Source: an uncultured Gammaproteobacteria bacterium
GTDB taxonomy: Bacteria > Pseudomonadota > Gammaproteobacteria > Pseudomonadales > Ketobacteraceae
DNA length: 64,000 nt
Reading direction: 5' to 3'
NCBI GenBank assembly: GCA_913063125.1
Contig: CAJXZM010000001.1
Coordinates: 1-64,000 of the forward strand
Part shown: one piece after another, positions 18,843 to 28,886 of the stretch
Position numbering within the stretch: the first letter of the stretch is position 1
Layout of the letters: each line of letters starts with the position of its first letter
Translations under genes and position numbers: made by a program
The notes under the pieces: model-generated
The model's input: the letters and a program-made list of their open reading frames with translations, nothing else
Databases searched by the model: none
What the model was told of the DNA's origin: nothing

Positions 18843-21800
18843 TTACCTTATGATTTCATCATCAATTTCTATCACAATCCAATCTTTTTGTATTTTGACC
18901 TTTGTATCCTTTTTATGGATTTCCGATGTGTTGCTATCCCATCCTGGTCGTAAGCGATAAGGTTGTTGGATGAATGTGTTGGGTTTTCTTTTGGGTTTGT
19001 TCTCTGTTGATGATGATTCTTGGGGGGAGGCACCAACAGGTGTTTCAATACGTACCCAGCATTGCAACACGAGGTCTTCGGATTTATTAAATTGATATTT
19101 CAAACCTTCATTGTCAACAAGGGACTTTAATAGTTCGGGAGTGATGTGCCATTCAAGCTCCAGTTGATGTTTTTGATCGACGTTTAAGTCTCGTGATTGG
19201 AAAATGTGCTTTGTATCACTAATCGCAAGTACCGGGTCTAGTGTTGTCACATTCTTTAAGGCATCAATATCATAAAACCCATCATACAACTCCCCACTCT
19301 CATCCTTGAATACCCCCACAGCCCTTAGCATCACCGTCAATTCACTTTTCCCTTCCGTAAAGTAGGGTGCATGAATACGAATAACCACTTTATTTCCATT
19401 CTTTTTGAAAGCCCGGCCATGACGACTCGTCGATACTGGTCCCGCTTCAAACTCAACCTCTAGCGGTGCGAGTGCATTGACAAGCGCCTCATAATTAGCC
19501 ATCGGATGGGTTTTCCATAATTCAGGGTAATATTTTTCTATTTCACTTTCATCAAAATTAGGCCTTTTTTGATACGGGTGATGCTCGCCATTGATGGATG
19601 TGGTGAACACGCCGTTATCACTGGTCAAGTCCATCAGGAAATCTTCAAGCGCTTCTGGATCACTAAACGTTCTCTCTGCAAAACGACGACCAATGCGGCC
19701 CAGTGTCGTTACTTTTCCGCTAAATGCATTGGTATATTGGTATTGCAGTGTACTGTTCTCTAACCAAATCGCATGGTGTGTTGTCGGTTCGCCAATACTT
19801 CTGGTTTTGTGATTAATACCCACAATGACACTGTTTTTGTCCAAGGTGATGCTGTCACCACTACCAAAGGTGATGGTGACAGTATCGTCCTCTTTGGTAT
19901 CGGCTTGGTTTGGATTGTTTGCTAAGGCAGGTGTCCAGGGTAAATTACTGGTGTCATTGGCAAAATAATTGGCTTGTAACCAGGCATCCAATAACGGACG
20001 GTCAGGCCGAAATACAAAGTAATACAAACCGGTACCGGCTAATACTAGGGCGATACCGAACCAGCCGGTAAATGCTGTTAAGACTCCTGCCTCTGCGCCA
20101 CTTAGTCCGATAATCCAACTGGTGGTAACACTAGCGCCAATCAAAGAGTGCCCCATCAATATGGTGGCATGGGCATTAAACACATCATCATGCTCACTAT
20201 TGGCTTTGTTCATATCTGAAAAGCTCCAGTAGGCACTAAAAAATGCGGCACTGACGCCCAATAGTTTGGCATGCGGTTGGCTCATCCAGCGGGTGGCTTT
20301 GGATAGCGTGTTCGATGTTGTAGATAGTGTTGATGTGTTTTTGTAACCTTCGGCCAATACTTGGGTGGCATCTCCAAGGTCCAAGATGGAGCCGACGGCA
20401 TTCCATACCAAGCGGTTTTGTTTGTTGCTATCGCTATCACTATGTTTTATCAAGTTTTCAACGGCACTTTTGGTGTTAAAGACTTCTAGCCCCCACAGCA
20501 CGCCTTTGATATTCAGCTCACGATTGCTGGCATTTGTGACATCCTCTTCATATCCTTTGGCAAGGCTTTGGTTCAAAAAGCCATTACTTTTAGGTGTCAG
20601 TGTGCCTACCCAACAGTTGTCGAGAAAGCGCTGAAATAAACCCCCTTGATAAGGGTCAAACACCAATGTTCTTGGGTCACCTCCGACATTTTTAGGGTGA
20701 CGATAGGTTTCGTATTGTGCGTTGGTTTCGGTGATAATAATTCGGTCATAGTCTAGGTTTTTTCCCAATGCCAATGTTTGGGTATCTCGCGTGAATTGTT
20801 CGAGGCGTTGGCGTTGCGCATTGTCATTTAAGTCGTAGGTTAGATTGCCCTCACTTCTTTGTTTTTTAATTTCGGCCTTGTTACTTTCTTGGTGCGCTTT
20901 GGTATCGGACTTTTTCTTATCAATAACTGCTTGGTGTTTTTTATCTAACGCCTCATGTTCTTGTTGGTTTTTGTGCTTGATGTTATCGATGTTTTGTTGA
21001 TAACGTTGTTTGTTTTCTTGTATCGTGTCTTTTTCTAGCACTTTGTCGCTGGTTTTTTTGTCAGCATTGTTCAGTTTCTGTTGTTTTAGTTTTGCTTTGG
21101 TATCAGTAAGGTTTTTTTCATAATCTTTAATGTCGGTGCGGTATTTTTGATACGCTGCATCTTTGTCCGCATTAAGCTGCTTGGTGTTGGCAGCATTGGT
21201 TTTACTGTCAGCCTTCCATTTCTCAGTGGCGTTGTGTAGTTTGGTGTCCTGCTGGGCATTGGTGGCTTCGGCGATGGTGAGTTGCTGTTTGGCTTTTTCT
21301 AGGTTTCTATCGGATTCATCTAAATAGATCTGTCGGTTTTTATCTATTAGGTCTTTTCCTAGCCCATTATTGGTGGCCAAAAAAGTTTGGTGATTCTGAT
21401 GTAGCGCTTGGTTTTTTTGAGATTCGATGGAATGCGTGGTTTGTGCTGCTACTAATTGTTTTTTTGCGTTGAACTTTTCAGCTTGGGCGTTTTTGACGCG
21501 TTCGCCGGTTTGGGTGGATTCAGCTTCTAATTGATAAAACTTATCCAGGTGTTGTTGCTGGGTTTTATTGTAATTGGGTTGAAGTTGCGTTTGTTCTACA
21601 CTGAGCTGTTCAATGAGTGCTTGTTGTTTGGCCATTGCCTTATCACGATTAAGTTGGCGCTCAAAGGTCACATCTTTGGCTTGGCCATTGCTAAGGATGG
21701 TGTCGGCACGCAAACGTTTTTGTTGAAGAATAAAGGCGGCGTCTTGATTGTTTTTTAGTGTTACATGTTTATCGTTAAACGAGGCATTCATTCGGGTCGT

Positions 21801-23780
21801 AAAGGCTTCTGGGGTTTCTCCGTTGTGAGCGGCTAAGACATAGGGTTGTTGGTTAAGGATAAACTCTCGGGCAAGTACCTGTACACTCTTGCTATTGTTT
21901 AGAGCCGGTTGATTGTTAGTTTTACGGCTGCCAGGCTGGTTTTTGTTAAGCTTATGGGGACGCAACCCGCCATTGGCATCAGGGGTAAGGATTTCTTGGT
22001 GCAAATGGTGGCGCAGTTCGCTGAGCTGATAGTTGATACCGGCACGGCGTTTTAAAAAACGCATGATATTATTGCGACCAAGGGTGACAATGCCCTCATC
22101 AATGTACAGGCGGGCGGCAAACAGTTGGGTGAATAACTCGGCCACGGTTTGTAAGGCGCGTCGGTTCAGCTCAAATAGGGAGGTGGAGTTATCGTTAAGG
22201 TTGGCGCCGGCATTTTGTTGGGTATCAATGTCTTCGTCATCACCTTCAACCGTTTCATCCTCTATCACCTGGTGCACAAATAAGGGGTGCTTTTCTGTTA
22301 CCAATAACCGTTGTGATAATGGGTGTTGTTCTGATGTCATTAATGTACTGATATACGCAATACCAGGGTCTTTGCGTTGTTGTTGAATCACGTTAGGGTC
22401 TTGAGAGCGGCCATCAATGGCGCTGTCCAAAAGGTACGCAGGGTCACTGAGCCGTGTAAGGATGCGCTCTAACCACAGTAGCCATAACTCACGGGTGGGT
22501 TGATTCGGTTGACCATTACCGTCCATGCTGACCTGCGAGTCCGCAGGCATAGCATCAAAGTCATCAATTACGGCAATAAGACGTTGTAAAAAATCTTTGT
22601 CATAACGTGTTGGGTCGCTGCTGCTTTGGCCGTTACCTTTACCATAGTGCCCATTCAACAAATTCACTAATTGGGTTTTACTTTGATGAATCCAGTCACG
22701 AACCTGTTGGCGCTCTGTTACACCTAGCGCGCTCATTAATTTATCTTTATCAAAGGTTTGGTGGGCTTGGCTAAATTGCACGTATCGTTGTAAGTCTTTA
22801 CGTGGTTGGGTGTAAAAATGCCGGTAACTTAATTGTGCGGTATTAAACCATGCGCTGTGGGGAAACTTGGCTGCCTTTTCGCTGCCTGCGGGGTGTGGTT
22901 CTTTTAGATCCTGAATCAACCCCTCCATTTGTGTCCAGGCACTTTGGTAACGTTCAGCCAATTCCGCCGCATTGCCCAAGGTGTCTTCTAATGTGACGAC
23001 GGTGGCGTAACGGCTGGGGGTTTCCAGTGTGTCGGGGGTGCAGCTAAACAGCGATTGGTGTTCTTGCGGAATAAGTGTATTCAGTGGTTGGCTGAATTGC
23101 GGCGCAATGGTTAATGCCAATGTCGCACCATTACTGTCTTGGCTTTTTTGTGCTCTATCGAAACTGACGGTGGATAAGCGAAGGGCACGGGCTGCGGCGG
23201 CGTTTTTTGCGCTGTATTGGTATAGGTTTTTGTCGTCCTCTGGCGGAAAACTATTGATCGGCGGCACGGCATGAATCGGGTGGATACCGCCTAAAGAATT
23301 AATTCGTGTCCAAGGCCATTGCGCCTCAGAGTAGGCGATATGGATGTCGTTGTTTAAGGGGGTGAGAATCACCCCGGCTTTTTCTCCAGCTGCATCTCGA
23401 ATATCCTCACCCACATAATCCGCCAGCGTCACGGCTTGAAATAACGCAGGTTGGCTATGCAAGGCATCGGTGTTAATGCTGTCATCTTGGTGGACTTGGT
23501 ACTCTTGCCATAACCGATCGTCTTTAAAAATATAGAGCCAGCCTGCGCGTAATGGTGCCTGTTGCCATTGCTCTGTGCTGTATTCATCTTGGAGTTGTTG
23601 GGTGCGTTTAACATCAAAGGTGGCGTAATCGTTAATATGTCGAATGGCGGTACCGCTAGGCACTTGGCGTAAGGGCAGCAGGATCATGTCAACTGAGGGG
23701 GTGGTGAGGGAGTTGGTGCGTGTATCGACACCTTGGCGTGTGACGTAGAGGTTGGCAGGGGTATTCATATTAGCATCCAT
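18843..23780 (-). CDS. VasX-like type VI secretion effector, 1,645 aa
   Basis: A large effector-like protein without a signal peptide. Residues 1-250 resemble the VasX N-terminal region: VDMILLPLRQVPSGTAI, then PLRAGWLYIFKDDRLWQEYQV. Residues of about 700-975 are a Lys/Gln/Ala-rich coiled coil. Hydrophobic segments lie at about 1172-1257 (LLGVSAAFFSAYW, ILMGHSLIGASVTTSWIIGL, WFGIALVLAGTGLYYFVF), as in colicin-like pore formers. The last 380 residues form a soluble domain. VasX of Vibrio cholerae is a membrane-targeting T6SS effector; by analogy this one may depolarise rival cells. The first ATG overlaps the preceding gene by 11 nt; an ATG four codons later follows that stop directly and is as likely. 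No Hcp, VgrG or T6SS structural genes are in the window. Confidence 0.7.
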   Translation of the reverse strand: MDANMNTPANLYVTRQGVDTRTNSLTTPSVDMILLPLRQVPSGTAIRHINDYATFDVKRTQQLQDEYSTEQWQQAPLRAGWLYIFKDDRLWQEYQVHQDDSINTDALHSQPALFQAVTLADYVGEDIRDAAGEKAGVILTPLNNDIHIAYSEAQWPWTRINSLGGIHPIHAVPPINSFPPEDDKNLYQYSAKNAAAARALRLSTVSFDRAQKSQDSNGATLALTIAPQFSQPLNTLIPQEHQSLFSCTPDTLETPSRYATVVTLEDTLGNAAELAERYQSAWTQMEGLIQDLKEPHPAGSEKAAKFPHSAWFNTAQLSYRHFYTQPRKDLQRYVQFSQAHQTFDKDKLMSALGVTERQQVRDWIHQSKTQLVNLLNGHYGKGNGQSSSDPTRYDKDFLQRLIAVIDDFDAMPADSQVSMDGNGQPNQPTRELWLLWLERILTRLSDPAYLLDSAIDGRSQDPNVIQQQRKDPGIAYISTLMTSEQHPLSQRLLVTEKHPLFVHQVIEDETVEGDDEDIDTQQNAGANLNDNSTSLFELNRRALQTVAELFTQLFAARLYIDEGIVTLGRNNIMRFLKRRAGINYQLSELRHHLHQEILTPDANGGLRPHKLNKNQPGSRKTNNQPALNNSKSVQVLAREFILNQQPYVLAAHNGETPEAFTTRMNASFNDKHVTLKNNQDAAFILQQKRLRADTILSNGQAKDVTFERQLNRDKAMAKQQALIEQLSVEQTQLQPNYNKTQQQHLDKFYQLEAESTQTGERVKNAQAEKFNAKKQLVAAQTTHSIESQKNQALHQNHQTFLATNNGLGKDLIDKNRQIYLDESDRNLEKAKQQLTIAEATNAQQDTKLHNATEKWKADSKTNAANTKQLNADKDAAYQKYRTDIKDYEKNLTDTKAKLKQQKLNNADKKTSDKVLEKDTIQENKQRYQQNIDNIKHKNQQEHEALDKKHQAVIDKKKSDTKAHQESNKAEIKKQRSEGNLTYDLNDNAQRQRLEQFTRDTQTLALGKNLDYDRIIITETNAQYETYRHPKNVGGDPRTLVFDPYQGGLFQRFLDNCWVGTLTPKSNGFLNQSLAKGYEEDVTNASNRELNIKGVLWGLEVFNTKSAVENLIKHSDSDSNKQNRLVWNAVGSILDLGDATQVLAEGYKNTSTLSTTSNTLSKATRWMSQPHAKLLGVSAAFFSAYWSFSDMNKANSEHDDVFNAHATILMGHSLIGASVTTSWIIGLSGAEAGVLTAFTGWFGIALVLAGTGLYYFVFRPDRPLLDAWLQANYFANDTSNLPWTPALANNPNQADTKEDDTVTITFGSGDSITLDKNSVIVGINHKTRSIGEPTTHHAIWLENSTLQYQYTNAFSGKVTTLGRIGRRFAERTFSDPEALEDFLMDLTSDNGVFTTSINGEHHPYQKRPNFDESEIEKYYPELWKTHPMANYEALVNALAPLEVEFEAGPVSTSRHGRAFKKNGNKVVIRIHAPYFTEGKSELTVMLRAVGVFKDESGELYDGFYDIDALKNVTTLDPVLAISDTKHIFQSRDLNVDQKHQLELEWHITPELLKSLVDNEGLKYQFNKSEDLVLQCWVRIETPVGASPQESSSTENKPKRKPNTFIQQPYRLRPGWDSNTSEIHKKDTKVKIQKDWIVIEIDDEIIR

Positions 23781-24255
23781 ACTCAGATTTTAGGGTCGAA
23801 AGCGTTTTGTCGTTAGGTTTGCCGGTAACCTCTAAATGATGACGGGCTTGAAAAGCACTAATACCTCGGCGTGTATTTTTACCCATCAACCCATCCACCA
23901 CGCCACAATCAAAACCCAAATTATTACAACGTAATTGTACGTCGAGTAGGGTGTCGCCAGGGGGAGCATTCTTGGGTGTGATTTGCCAGGTTAACGGTGC
24001 AATGGCATTACCGTATACCCATACACTTAATACTCCAGGCTCTGCCGGTAGTTGCAGGTTGCCTTGGTTATTTGTGATGCCGCTAGTCTGTTCTGTGCGG
24101 CCTTGAAAGTCATACTGAAATGGTCCATCAAGTCCCGGTTGTGGCGGTATGCGTATCGTAATGCTAGCGGGTAACTGAATTGTCAATGGTGTGGTTGACC
24201 TTGGTGCCAAGGTCGTGGGGCGAGAGGGCATTGTTGTTGAGGAGGGAGTTGCCAT
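23770..24255 (-). CDS. Peptidoglycan-binding domain protein of the effector operon
   Basis: A protein of 161 residues when started at the ATG 4 nt after the preceding stop; the frame is open further upstream but overlaps that gene. Residues 1-30 are a Thr/Ser/Pro-rich low-complexity stretch; about 30-95 is a beta-rich Ig-like part (TIQLPASITIRIPPQPGLDGP, QGNLQLPAEPGVLSVWVYG); the C-terminal 65 residues are a PG_binding_1 domain (LLDVQLRCNNLGFDCGVVDG, GISAFQARHHLEVTGKPNDKT). The gene sits tightly between the two larger genes, so the three are cotranslated. It probably helps the effector to reach or hold the cell wall, or forms part of the delivered complex. No signal peptide is seen, which suits transport by type VI secretion. 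Confidence 0.7.
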   Translation of the reverse strand: MATPSSTTMPSRPTTLAPRSTTPLTIQLPASITIRIPPQPGLDGPFQYDFQGRTEQTSGITNNQGNLQLPAEPGVLSVWVYGNAIAPLTWQITPKNAPPGDTLLDVQLRCNNLGFDCGVVDGLMGKNTRRGISAFQARHHLEVTGKPNDKTLSTLKSEYGC

Positions 24256-24259
24256 AACG

Positions 24260-26089
24260 TTAAAATCCGTATTCTTGTAGTAGCATTTTCTGCGTTTGAG
24301 GGCCGGGATCACCATCAACGCTCAATTGATAATCCTGCTGAAAATCGCGGGTAGCCGAGCGGGTTTTTTTGCCAATCAAGCCATCGACAGGGCCGGCGTT
24401 ATAGCCCATGTTATTTAACCGTGCTTGCACACCGCTTAGCAGTGAGACGGCATCCAAATCGTTGATGTTTGGTTCAAAGGTTTGGCTGGGGGGTAGTGTT
24501 GTGTCTTTGCCATCCCAATAATGCATGTTGCCCATGTCGGTGTCTTTGTTGATGTTCATTTCCAGTAAGCCGTCTTGATCTGTGGTGTGGCTAAGCACTT
24601 GGCCGTTGATGTTGGTTTGAACGGTTTTGTTCGTACACGCAGTGCCATCGCTGTAGCGCAGTTTTAAACGTAAGGTGTTGGTCGTGAGGGGAAGGTAAGC
24701 CACAGCGGTTCCCCCGTCTCGAAATCCACGTAACTGTTTACCCTTGGGGTTTTTTACATGATAACCGGTGGCGGTTTCGTCAATGTCTTGGTCTAGCAGT
24801 GCGTCAGATAGGTTGCCAATATCGCCTTGGTCATTGCCAAAGTGTTGTAGGTTGCTGTATTGGCTAATGCCGTCCAACAAGCTGGATACCTCGGCAAGAT
24901 CGGCAGGGTTGTTCTCAAAATGCTCTATTTGTTGCCAGCTTAATGGGGTGGGGAAATACGCCATACGTAAACCGGTTTGTTGTTCGCCGTTAAGAATGAG
25001 TGGAATCCAAATGGCGTGTAGCCCGTGACCATCTGCCTCACGTTGATTTTGAGTACTGGGGCTGCGGCGATAGTGGGCAACATATACATCCTTAAGCGCA
25101 AGGTTTTTAGCAATACTTAATTCGCGCCACAGTTGGTTGTTCCAAAACACATAGATCCAACCGGGGCGTAGCGTGTCTGCTTGTCGGCGCTGTCGGTTAT
25201 CGGTGATATAGCCGAGGGGGGTAACGGGGATGAACACGTTATTCCATAAGGGTTTTGTGGTGGATTTATGGGTGGGGGAAACATCGTTAATAAGAGGTAG
25301 GTGTATGTCACTGGTTGCCCCGGAGGTGGGGATATGCAGTGTAAGGTTTCTGGGGATTTGCGGTAAGCCTTTGAATTCGACTAGACTGCGGTGGCGATCA
25401 TGAGGGTGAGGGCGCGCCCGTTCTTTCATTTTTTGCTCTGCGCGTATGGTGATGTCTTTACTGATGGCATTAAGCATAATGTGTTGTTTGCTACAGGAAG
25501 TGCGGCCAGCGATTTCGACAGTGATTTTGTGCTGAGGAACAAGGTTGTCTTGTGGGGCATGAATGCCTGTTGGGAGCGCTGAGGTGTTGGCCGTTGCACC
25601 TTTATGTGCTGGAGTGTTGCCAGAGGGCGCTTTGTTTGAACTATATTGTTGTTTGCTTAGGCTGTGGCGGACAAAATCTCGCATTTTGCCACTGTAAATG
25701 GTACTAGCCTGGGGAGCGTCTGCGGGTACTGATATGTGGGAGTCGGCGCTAGGATAATTAGAGTCGTTGCTACGGCTCATACCGCTACCCATGCCGCCGC
25801 CCATACCCCCACTCGATGTATCGCTTGATAATCGGTGGACGCTGAGTAAACCCTGGGCAATGGCGTCAATGACGGTATCACCTACCGGAGTTGGGCTGGT
25901 AAGCGGCATACGGCATAAGTCCGCGAGCATATCTTCTGCTTCAAGCCCGAGCTCCAGTGCCTGGCTGACAAAACTTTCAATATCCAATGAGCTGGCAAAG
26001 TTTCGCTGATTTTCGTTGTCACGGGAAGGATAATGAAGGGCGTGAAAGAACTGATATTGAGAACCGTCAATGGTAAGGGTATTGTTCAT
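24260..26089 (-). CDS. VasX-N-like protein with C-terminal peptidoglycan-binding domain
   Basis: A 609-residue protein; the ATG at 26089 has GGAG 6 nt upstream, while the longer frame starts at a TTG. Residues 1-95 are helical and polar, followed by a Gly/Met/Ser-rich linker (SGGMGGGMGSGM). Around 275-390 it has the same kind of module as the effector N-terminus: FIPVTPLGYI and TLRPGWIYVFWNNQLWREL. About 470-540 is an Ig-like part (LRLKLRYSDGTACTNKTVQT), and the last 60 residues are a PG_binding_1 domain (GVQARLNNMGYNAGPVDGLI). It is the first gene of the operon and looks like a paralogous, toxin-domain-free relative of the effector: a cargo adaptor or a co-effector. No catalytic motif was found. 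Confidence 0.7.
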   Translation of the reverse strand: MNNTLTIDGSQYQFFHALHYPSRDNENQRNFASSLDIESFVSQALELGLEAEDMLADLCRMPLTSPTPVGDTVIDAIAQGLLSVHRLSSDTSSGGMGGGMGSGMSRSNDSNYPSADSHISVPADAPQASTIYSGKMRDFVRHSLSKQQYSSNKAPSGNTPAHKGATANTSALPTGIHAPQDNLVPQHKITVEIAGRTSCSKQHIMLNAISKDITIRAEQKMKERARPHPHDRHRSLVEFKGLPQIPRNLTLHIPTSGATSDIHLPLINDVSPTHKSTTKPLWNNVFIPVTPLGYITDNRQRRQADTLRPGWIYVFWNNQLWRELSIAKNLALKDVYVAHYRRSPSTQNQREADGHGLHAIWIPLILNGEQQTGLRMAYFPTPLSWQQIEHFENNPADLAEVSSLLDGISQYSNLQHFGNDQGDIGNLSDALLDQDIDETATGYHVKNPKGKQLRGFRDGGTAVAYLPLTTNTLRLKLRYSDGTACTNKTVQTNINGQVLSHTTDQDGLLEMNINKDTDMGNMHYWDGKDTTLPPSQTFEPNINDLDAVSLLSGVQARLNNMGYNAGPVDGLIGKKTRSATRDFQQDYQLSVDGDPGPQTQKMLLQEYGF

Positions 26090-26764
26090 CCTGAACTCCA
26101 ACTAAATAAGTATATAGTGACTACTATATTGCTATATAACGACTGTTTGACTTATAAAGACCGTGTGGCCTAAAAGCTTTTTAGGTTTTGAGTGATAAAA
26201 TGTTGAAATTTATATGCTTTTTTAATAAATCAGAGCTTTTGGTGGGATAACTACCTTGTTCCGATAGGTTGTATAGTTATCCTTCTCACCTTTATAGAGG
26301 GGGTTGCCTGCATAGTTTCTTAGGTGCCGTATATGCTGAGCTTGGGGTTCGGTCTATTGGGGTGAAAGTGTTGATCCTCTGAGCGCCATTCATTGTAAAA
26401 ATGTCTGTTATAGGTTGTGCTTATGGTTTCTTTTTGAGATGTTCTTTTGTTTTCATAATTTTTCCATATAAAGGTATGTTCCGATAATTTTATTTGGTTG
26501 TGACTAAAACCGAATATTTTTTAAAGCGTTTCTATTTCTTCTTAGCCAATACTCCGTTTGAGTGTGGCCAGACTCCCTATTATGGTGCAGTAATTGGCCG
26601 CGAAACGCCTGTCGTGCTCGATCATGGTGTTGCCTCCAGGTACCATACGAGGTAAATTTGCCGCTCTTCATTACTTATTGTTGGTGATGAGGAGTGGGGC
26701 TGTTTCGAGTATTCGAATCAAACAATATTATTGAATAAATATCACAGTATAAAAGGTGTAACCC
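26090..26764. other. 675-bp intergenic region between divergent effector and oad operons
   Basis: AT-rich, with no long frame. The part next to the effector operon (26105-26150) has several overlapping TATA-like boxes (TATATAGTGACTACTATATT) and probably holds its promoter. TGTTCCGATA occurs twice in direct orientation (26257-26266 and 26477-26486). The segment 26540-26660 is richer in GC than the rest and holds a very short frame with a good ribosome binding site on the minus strand. The last 60 bp before oadG are AT-rich and promoter-like. Confidence 0.5.
26542..26625 (-). CDS. Possible 27-aa small ORF or gene remnant
   Basis: The ATG has GGAGG exactly 7 nt upstream, the best ribosome binding site in this gap, and opens the frame MIEHDRRFAANYCTIIGSLA followed by TLKRSIG and a stop. 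It lies in a GC-richer patch inside an AT-rich region. It may be a real small protein, or the first codons of a decayed gene. There is no homology evidence. Confidence 0.25.
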   Translation of the reverse strand: MIEHDRRFAANYCTIIGSLATLKRSIG

Positions 26765-27019
26765 ATGAATCCACTTATGTTGGAAGGCATAAACCTCATG
26801 GTGATAGGCATGGGGGCGGTGTTTGTATTTCTAACACTGCTGGTGTTTACCACCACCCTAATGTCAAAGCTGGTTAACAAATTTGCACCACCTGCACCAG
26901 CGCCAGCCGCAAAGCCTATTATTGCGGTATCACCCAATCAACCTAACCAGGTATCCGATGGCCAGTTGCTTGCTGTTATCACGGCTGCAATTCATCGGCA
27001 TCGTTCGCGCCACAAGTAG
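26765..27019 (+). CDS. oadG: Oxaloacetate decarboxylase gamma subunit
   Basis: An 84-residue protein with one N-terminal transmembrane helix (MLEGINLMVIGMGAVFVFLTLLVF), an Ala/Pro-rich linker (APPAPAPAAKP) and a short His-rich end (AAIHRHRSRHK). In OadG the C-terminal part binds zinc and the helix holds the complex together at the membrane; the His-rich tail fits this. It is the first gene of oadG-oadA-oadB, the usual order of the sodium-pumping oxaloacetate decarboxylase, with oadA 49 nt downstream. Confidence 0.88.
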   Translation: MNPLMLEGINLMVIGMGAVFVFLTLLVFTTTLMSKLVNKFAPPAPAPAAKPIIAVSPNQPNQVSDGQLLAVITAAIHRHRSRHK

Positions 27020-27068
27020 CGAACTCTATTAACGTTAAGCAAAACTAAACACTAAAAAGGCCATGTAC

Positions 27069-28874
27069 ATGAGTGAGGCAAAAAAGCCGCTAGGCATCAC
27101 TGACGTTGTTCTTCGGGACGCGCACCAGTCATTGTTCGCTACTCGATTGCGAGTTGAGGATATGTTACCGATTGCTGAAATGCTGGATAAAGTTGGATAT
27201 TGGTCTTTAGAGACCTGGGGCGGAGCTACTTTCGACTCTTGTATCCGTTATCTTGGTGAAGATCCCTGGGAGCGTATTCGTTTGTTGAAGAAGGCGATGC
27301 CTAATACCCCTCAGTCCATGTTATTTCGTGGCCAGAATATTTTGGGTTACCGTCATTATGCCGATGACGTAGTTAATAAGTTTGTTGAGCGTGCGGCAGT
27401 TAATGGTGTTGATGTTTTCCGTGTTTTTGATGCGATGAATGATGTGCGTAACTTAGATACGGCCATTAAGGCAGTTATCAAGCAAGATAAGCATGCACAG
27501 GGTACGATCTCTTATACCGTGAGTCCTGTTCATAATGATGCCATGTGGATCGATATGGCAAAGCGTATACAAGACATGGGTGCGAATTCTGTCTGTATTA
27601 AAGATATGGCCGGTTTGTTAAAGCCTTATGTTGCGTTTGATTTGGTCAGCAAGTTAAAGGAAGAATTGGAAATACCTGTGCATATGCACTGCCATGCAAC
27701 AACTGGCCTGTCGACTGCAACTATTCTAAAAGCGGTAGAGGCAGGTATCGATAATGTGGATACCTCTATCTCCTCTATGAGTATGACCTATGGTCATTCT
27801 GCTACCGAATCCGTTGTCTCAATGCTGGAAGGTACGGGTCGTGATACTGGGTTAGATATCAAACTGCTGGAAGAAATTGCGGGTTACTTCAGAGAGGTGC
27901 GTAAGAAATACGCGAAATTTGAAGGTGCTTTGCGTGGTGTTGATTCACGTATATTAGTTGCCCAGGTTCCCGGTGGCATGCTTACTAATATGGAAAGTCA
28001 GCTCAGGGAGCAGGGTGCTGGCGATAAGCTTGATAGCGTTTTGGAAGAAATTCCGCGAGTGCGTAAAGACCTTGGTTACATTCCATTGGTGACACCTACA
28101 TCGCAAATTGTAGGTACTCAGGCAGTATTGAATATATTAACGGGTGAACGTTATAAGACAATCACTAAAGAAACCGCGGGTGTTTTAAAAGGCGAATACG
28201 GCAAAGCTCCTGCTGCATTTGATAAAGCGCTACAGGAAAAAGTATTGGATGGTGCAGAAGCGATAACGTGTCGACCTGCAGATAATCTTGATGACGAGAT
28301 GGATAAGCTGACGGAAGAGCTTAAAGGTTTAGCGGCAGAAAAAGGCATCAAATTAGCTGAGAATGTGATTGATGACGTGCTTATTTACGCATTGTTCCCT
28401 CAGGTAGGCCTTAAGTTCCTGGAAAATCGTGGGAACCCTGATGCATTTGAACCTGCACCTACGTTGGAAGACGCAGTGGCTGCGACTTCAGGTCCAGCAG
28501 CAAAAGCGACAGCAAGTACGGGTGAAGATTCAGGTGTATATACGGTTACGGTGAGTGGACAACAATACGTTGTTCAAGTGGCAGAAGGCGGCGATGTGAC
28601 GTCTGCTGTGCCAGTGGGTGCCGCTGCACCAATGGTACCGCAGCAAGCTGCCCCTATGGCGGGCGAGCCAGTTGCTGCACCATTGTCGGGTAATATCTTT
28701 AAAGTATTGGTGGTAGCAGGGCAGCAAGTGCAAGAGGGTGATGTTGTGATTATCATGGAAGCGATGAAGATGGAAACGGAAATCCGTGCAGCAAAAGCAG
28801 GCACGGTGGTTTCTGTTAGCCTTAAAGAAGGTGATACGGTTTCCGTTGGCGACACTATGTTGATATTGGGTTAA
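27069..28874 (+). CDS. oadA: Oxaloacetate decarboxylase alpha subunit, biotin-dependent
   Basis: A protein of 601 residues from the second of two nearby ATGs; AAGG is 8 nt before it but only 2 nt before the first. The N-terminal carboxyltransferase domain has [27 protein letters not shown], the metal-site MHCHATTG and [11 protein letters not shown]. The conserved domain up to about residue 465 is followed by an Ala/Pro-rich hinge and a biotinyl domain with Lys567 in EAMKMET, the biotin attachment site. It transfers the carboxyl group of oxaloacetate to biotin, which OadB then decarboxylates while exporting Na+. OadA is cytoplasmic and bound through OadG. Confidence 0.93.
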   Translation: MSEAKKPLGITDVVLRDAHQSLFATRLRVEDMLPIAEMLDKVGYWSLETWGGATFDSCIRYLGEDPWERIRLLKKAMPNTPQSMLFRGQNILGYRHYADDVVNKFVERAAVNGVDVFRVFDAMNDVRNLDTAIKAVIKQDKHAQGTISYTVSPVHNDAMWIDMAKRIQDMGANSVCIKDMAGLLKPYVAFDLVSKLKEELEIPVHMHCHATTGLSTATILKAVEAGIDNVDTSISSMSMTYGHSATESVVSMLEGTGRDTGLDIKLLEEIAGYFREVRKKYAKFEGALRGVDSRILVAQVPGGMLTNMESQLREQGAGDKLDSVLEEIPRVRKDLGYIPLVTPTSQIVGTQAVLNILTGERYKTITKETAGVLKGEYGKAPAAFDKALQEKVLDGAEAITCRPADNLDDEMDKLTEELKGLAAEKGIKLAENVIDDVLIYALFPQVGLKFLENRGNPDAFEPAPTLEDAVAATSGPAAKATASTGEDSGVYTVTVSGQQYVVQVAEGGDVTSAVPVGAAAPMVPQQAAPMAGEPVAAPLSGNIFKVLVVAGQQVQEGDVVIIMEAMKMETEIRAAKAGTVVSVSLKEGDTVSVGDTMLILG

Positions 28875-28886
28875 GAGGCCTCTTCG

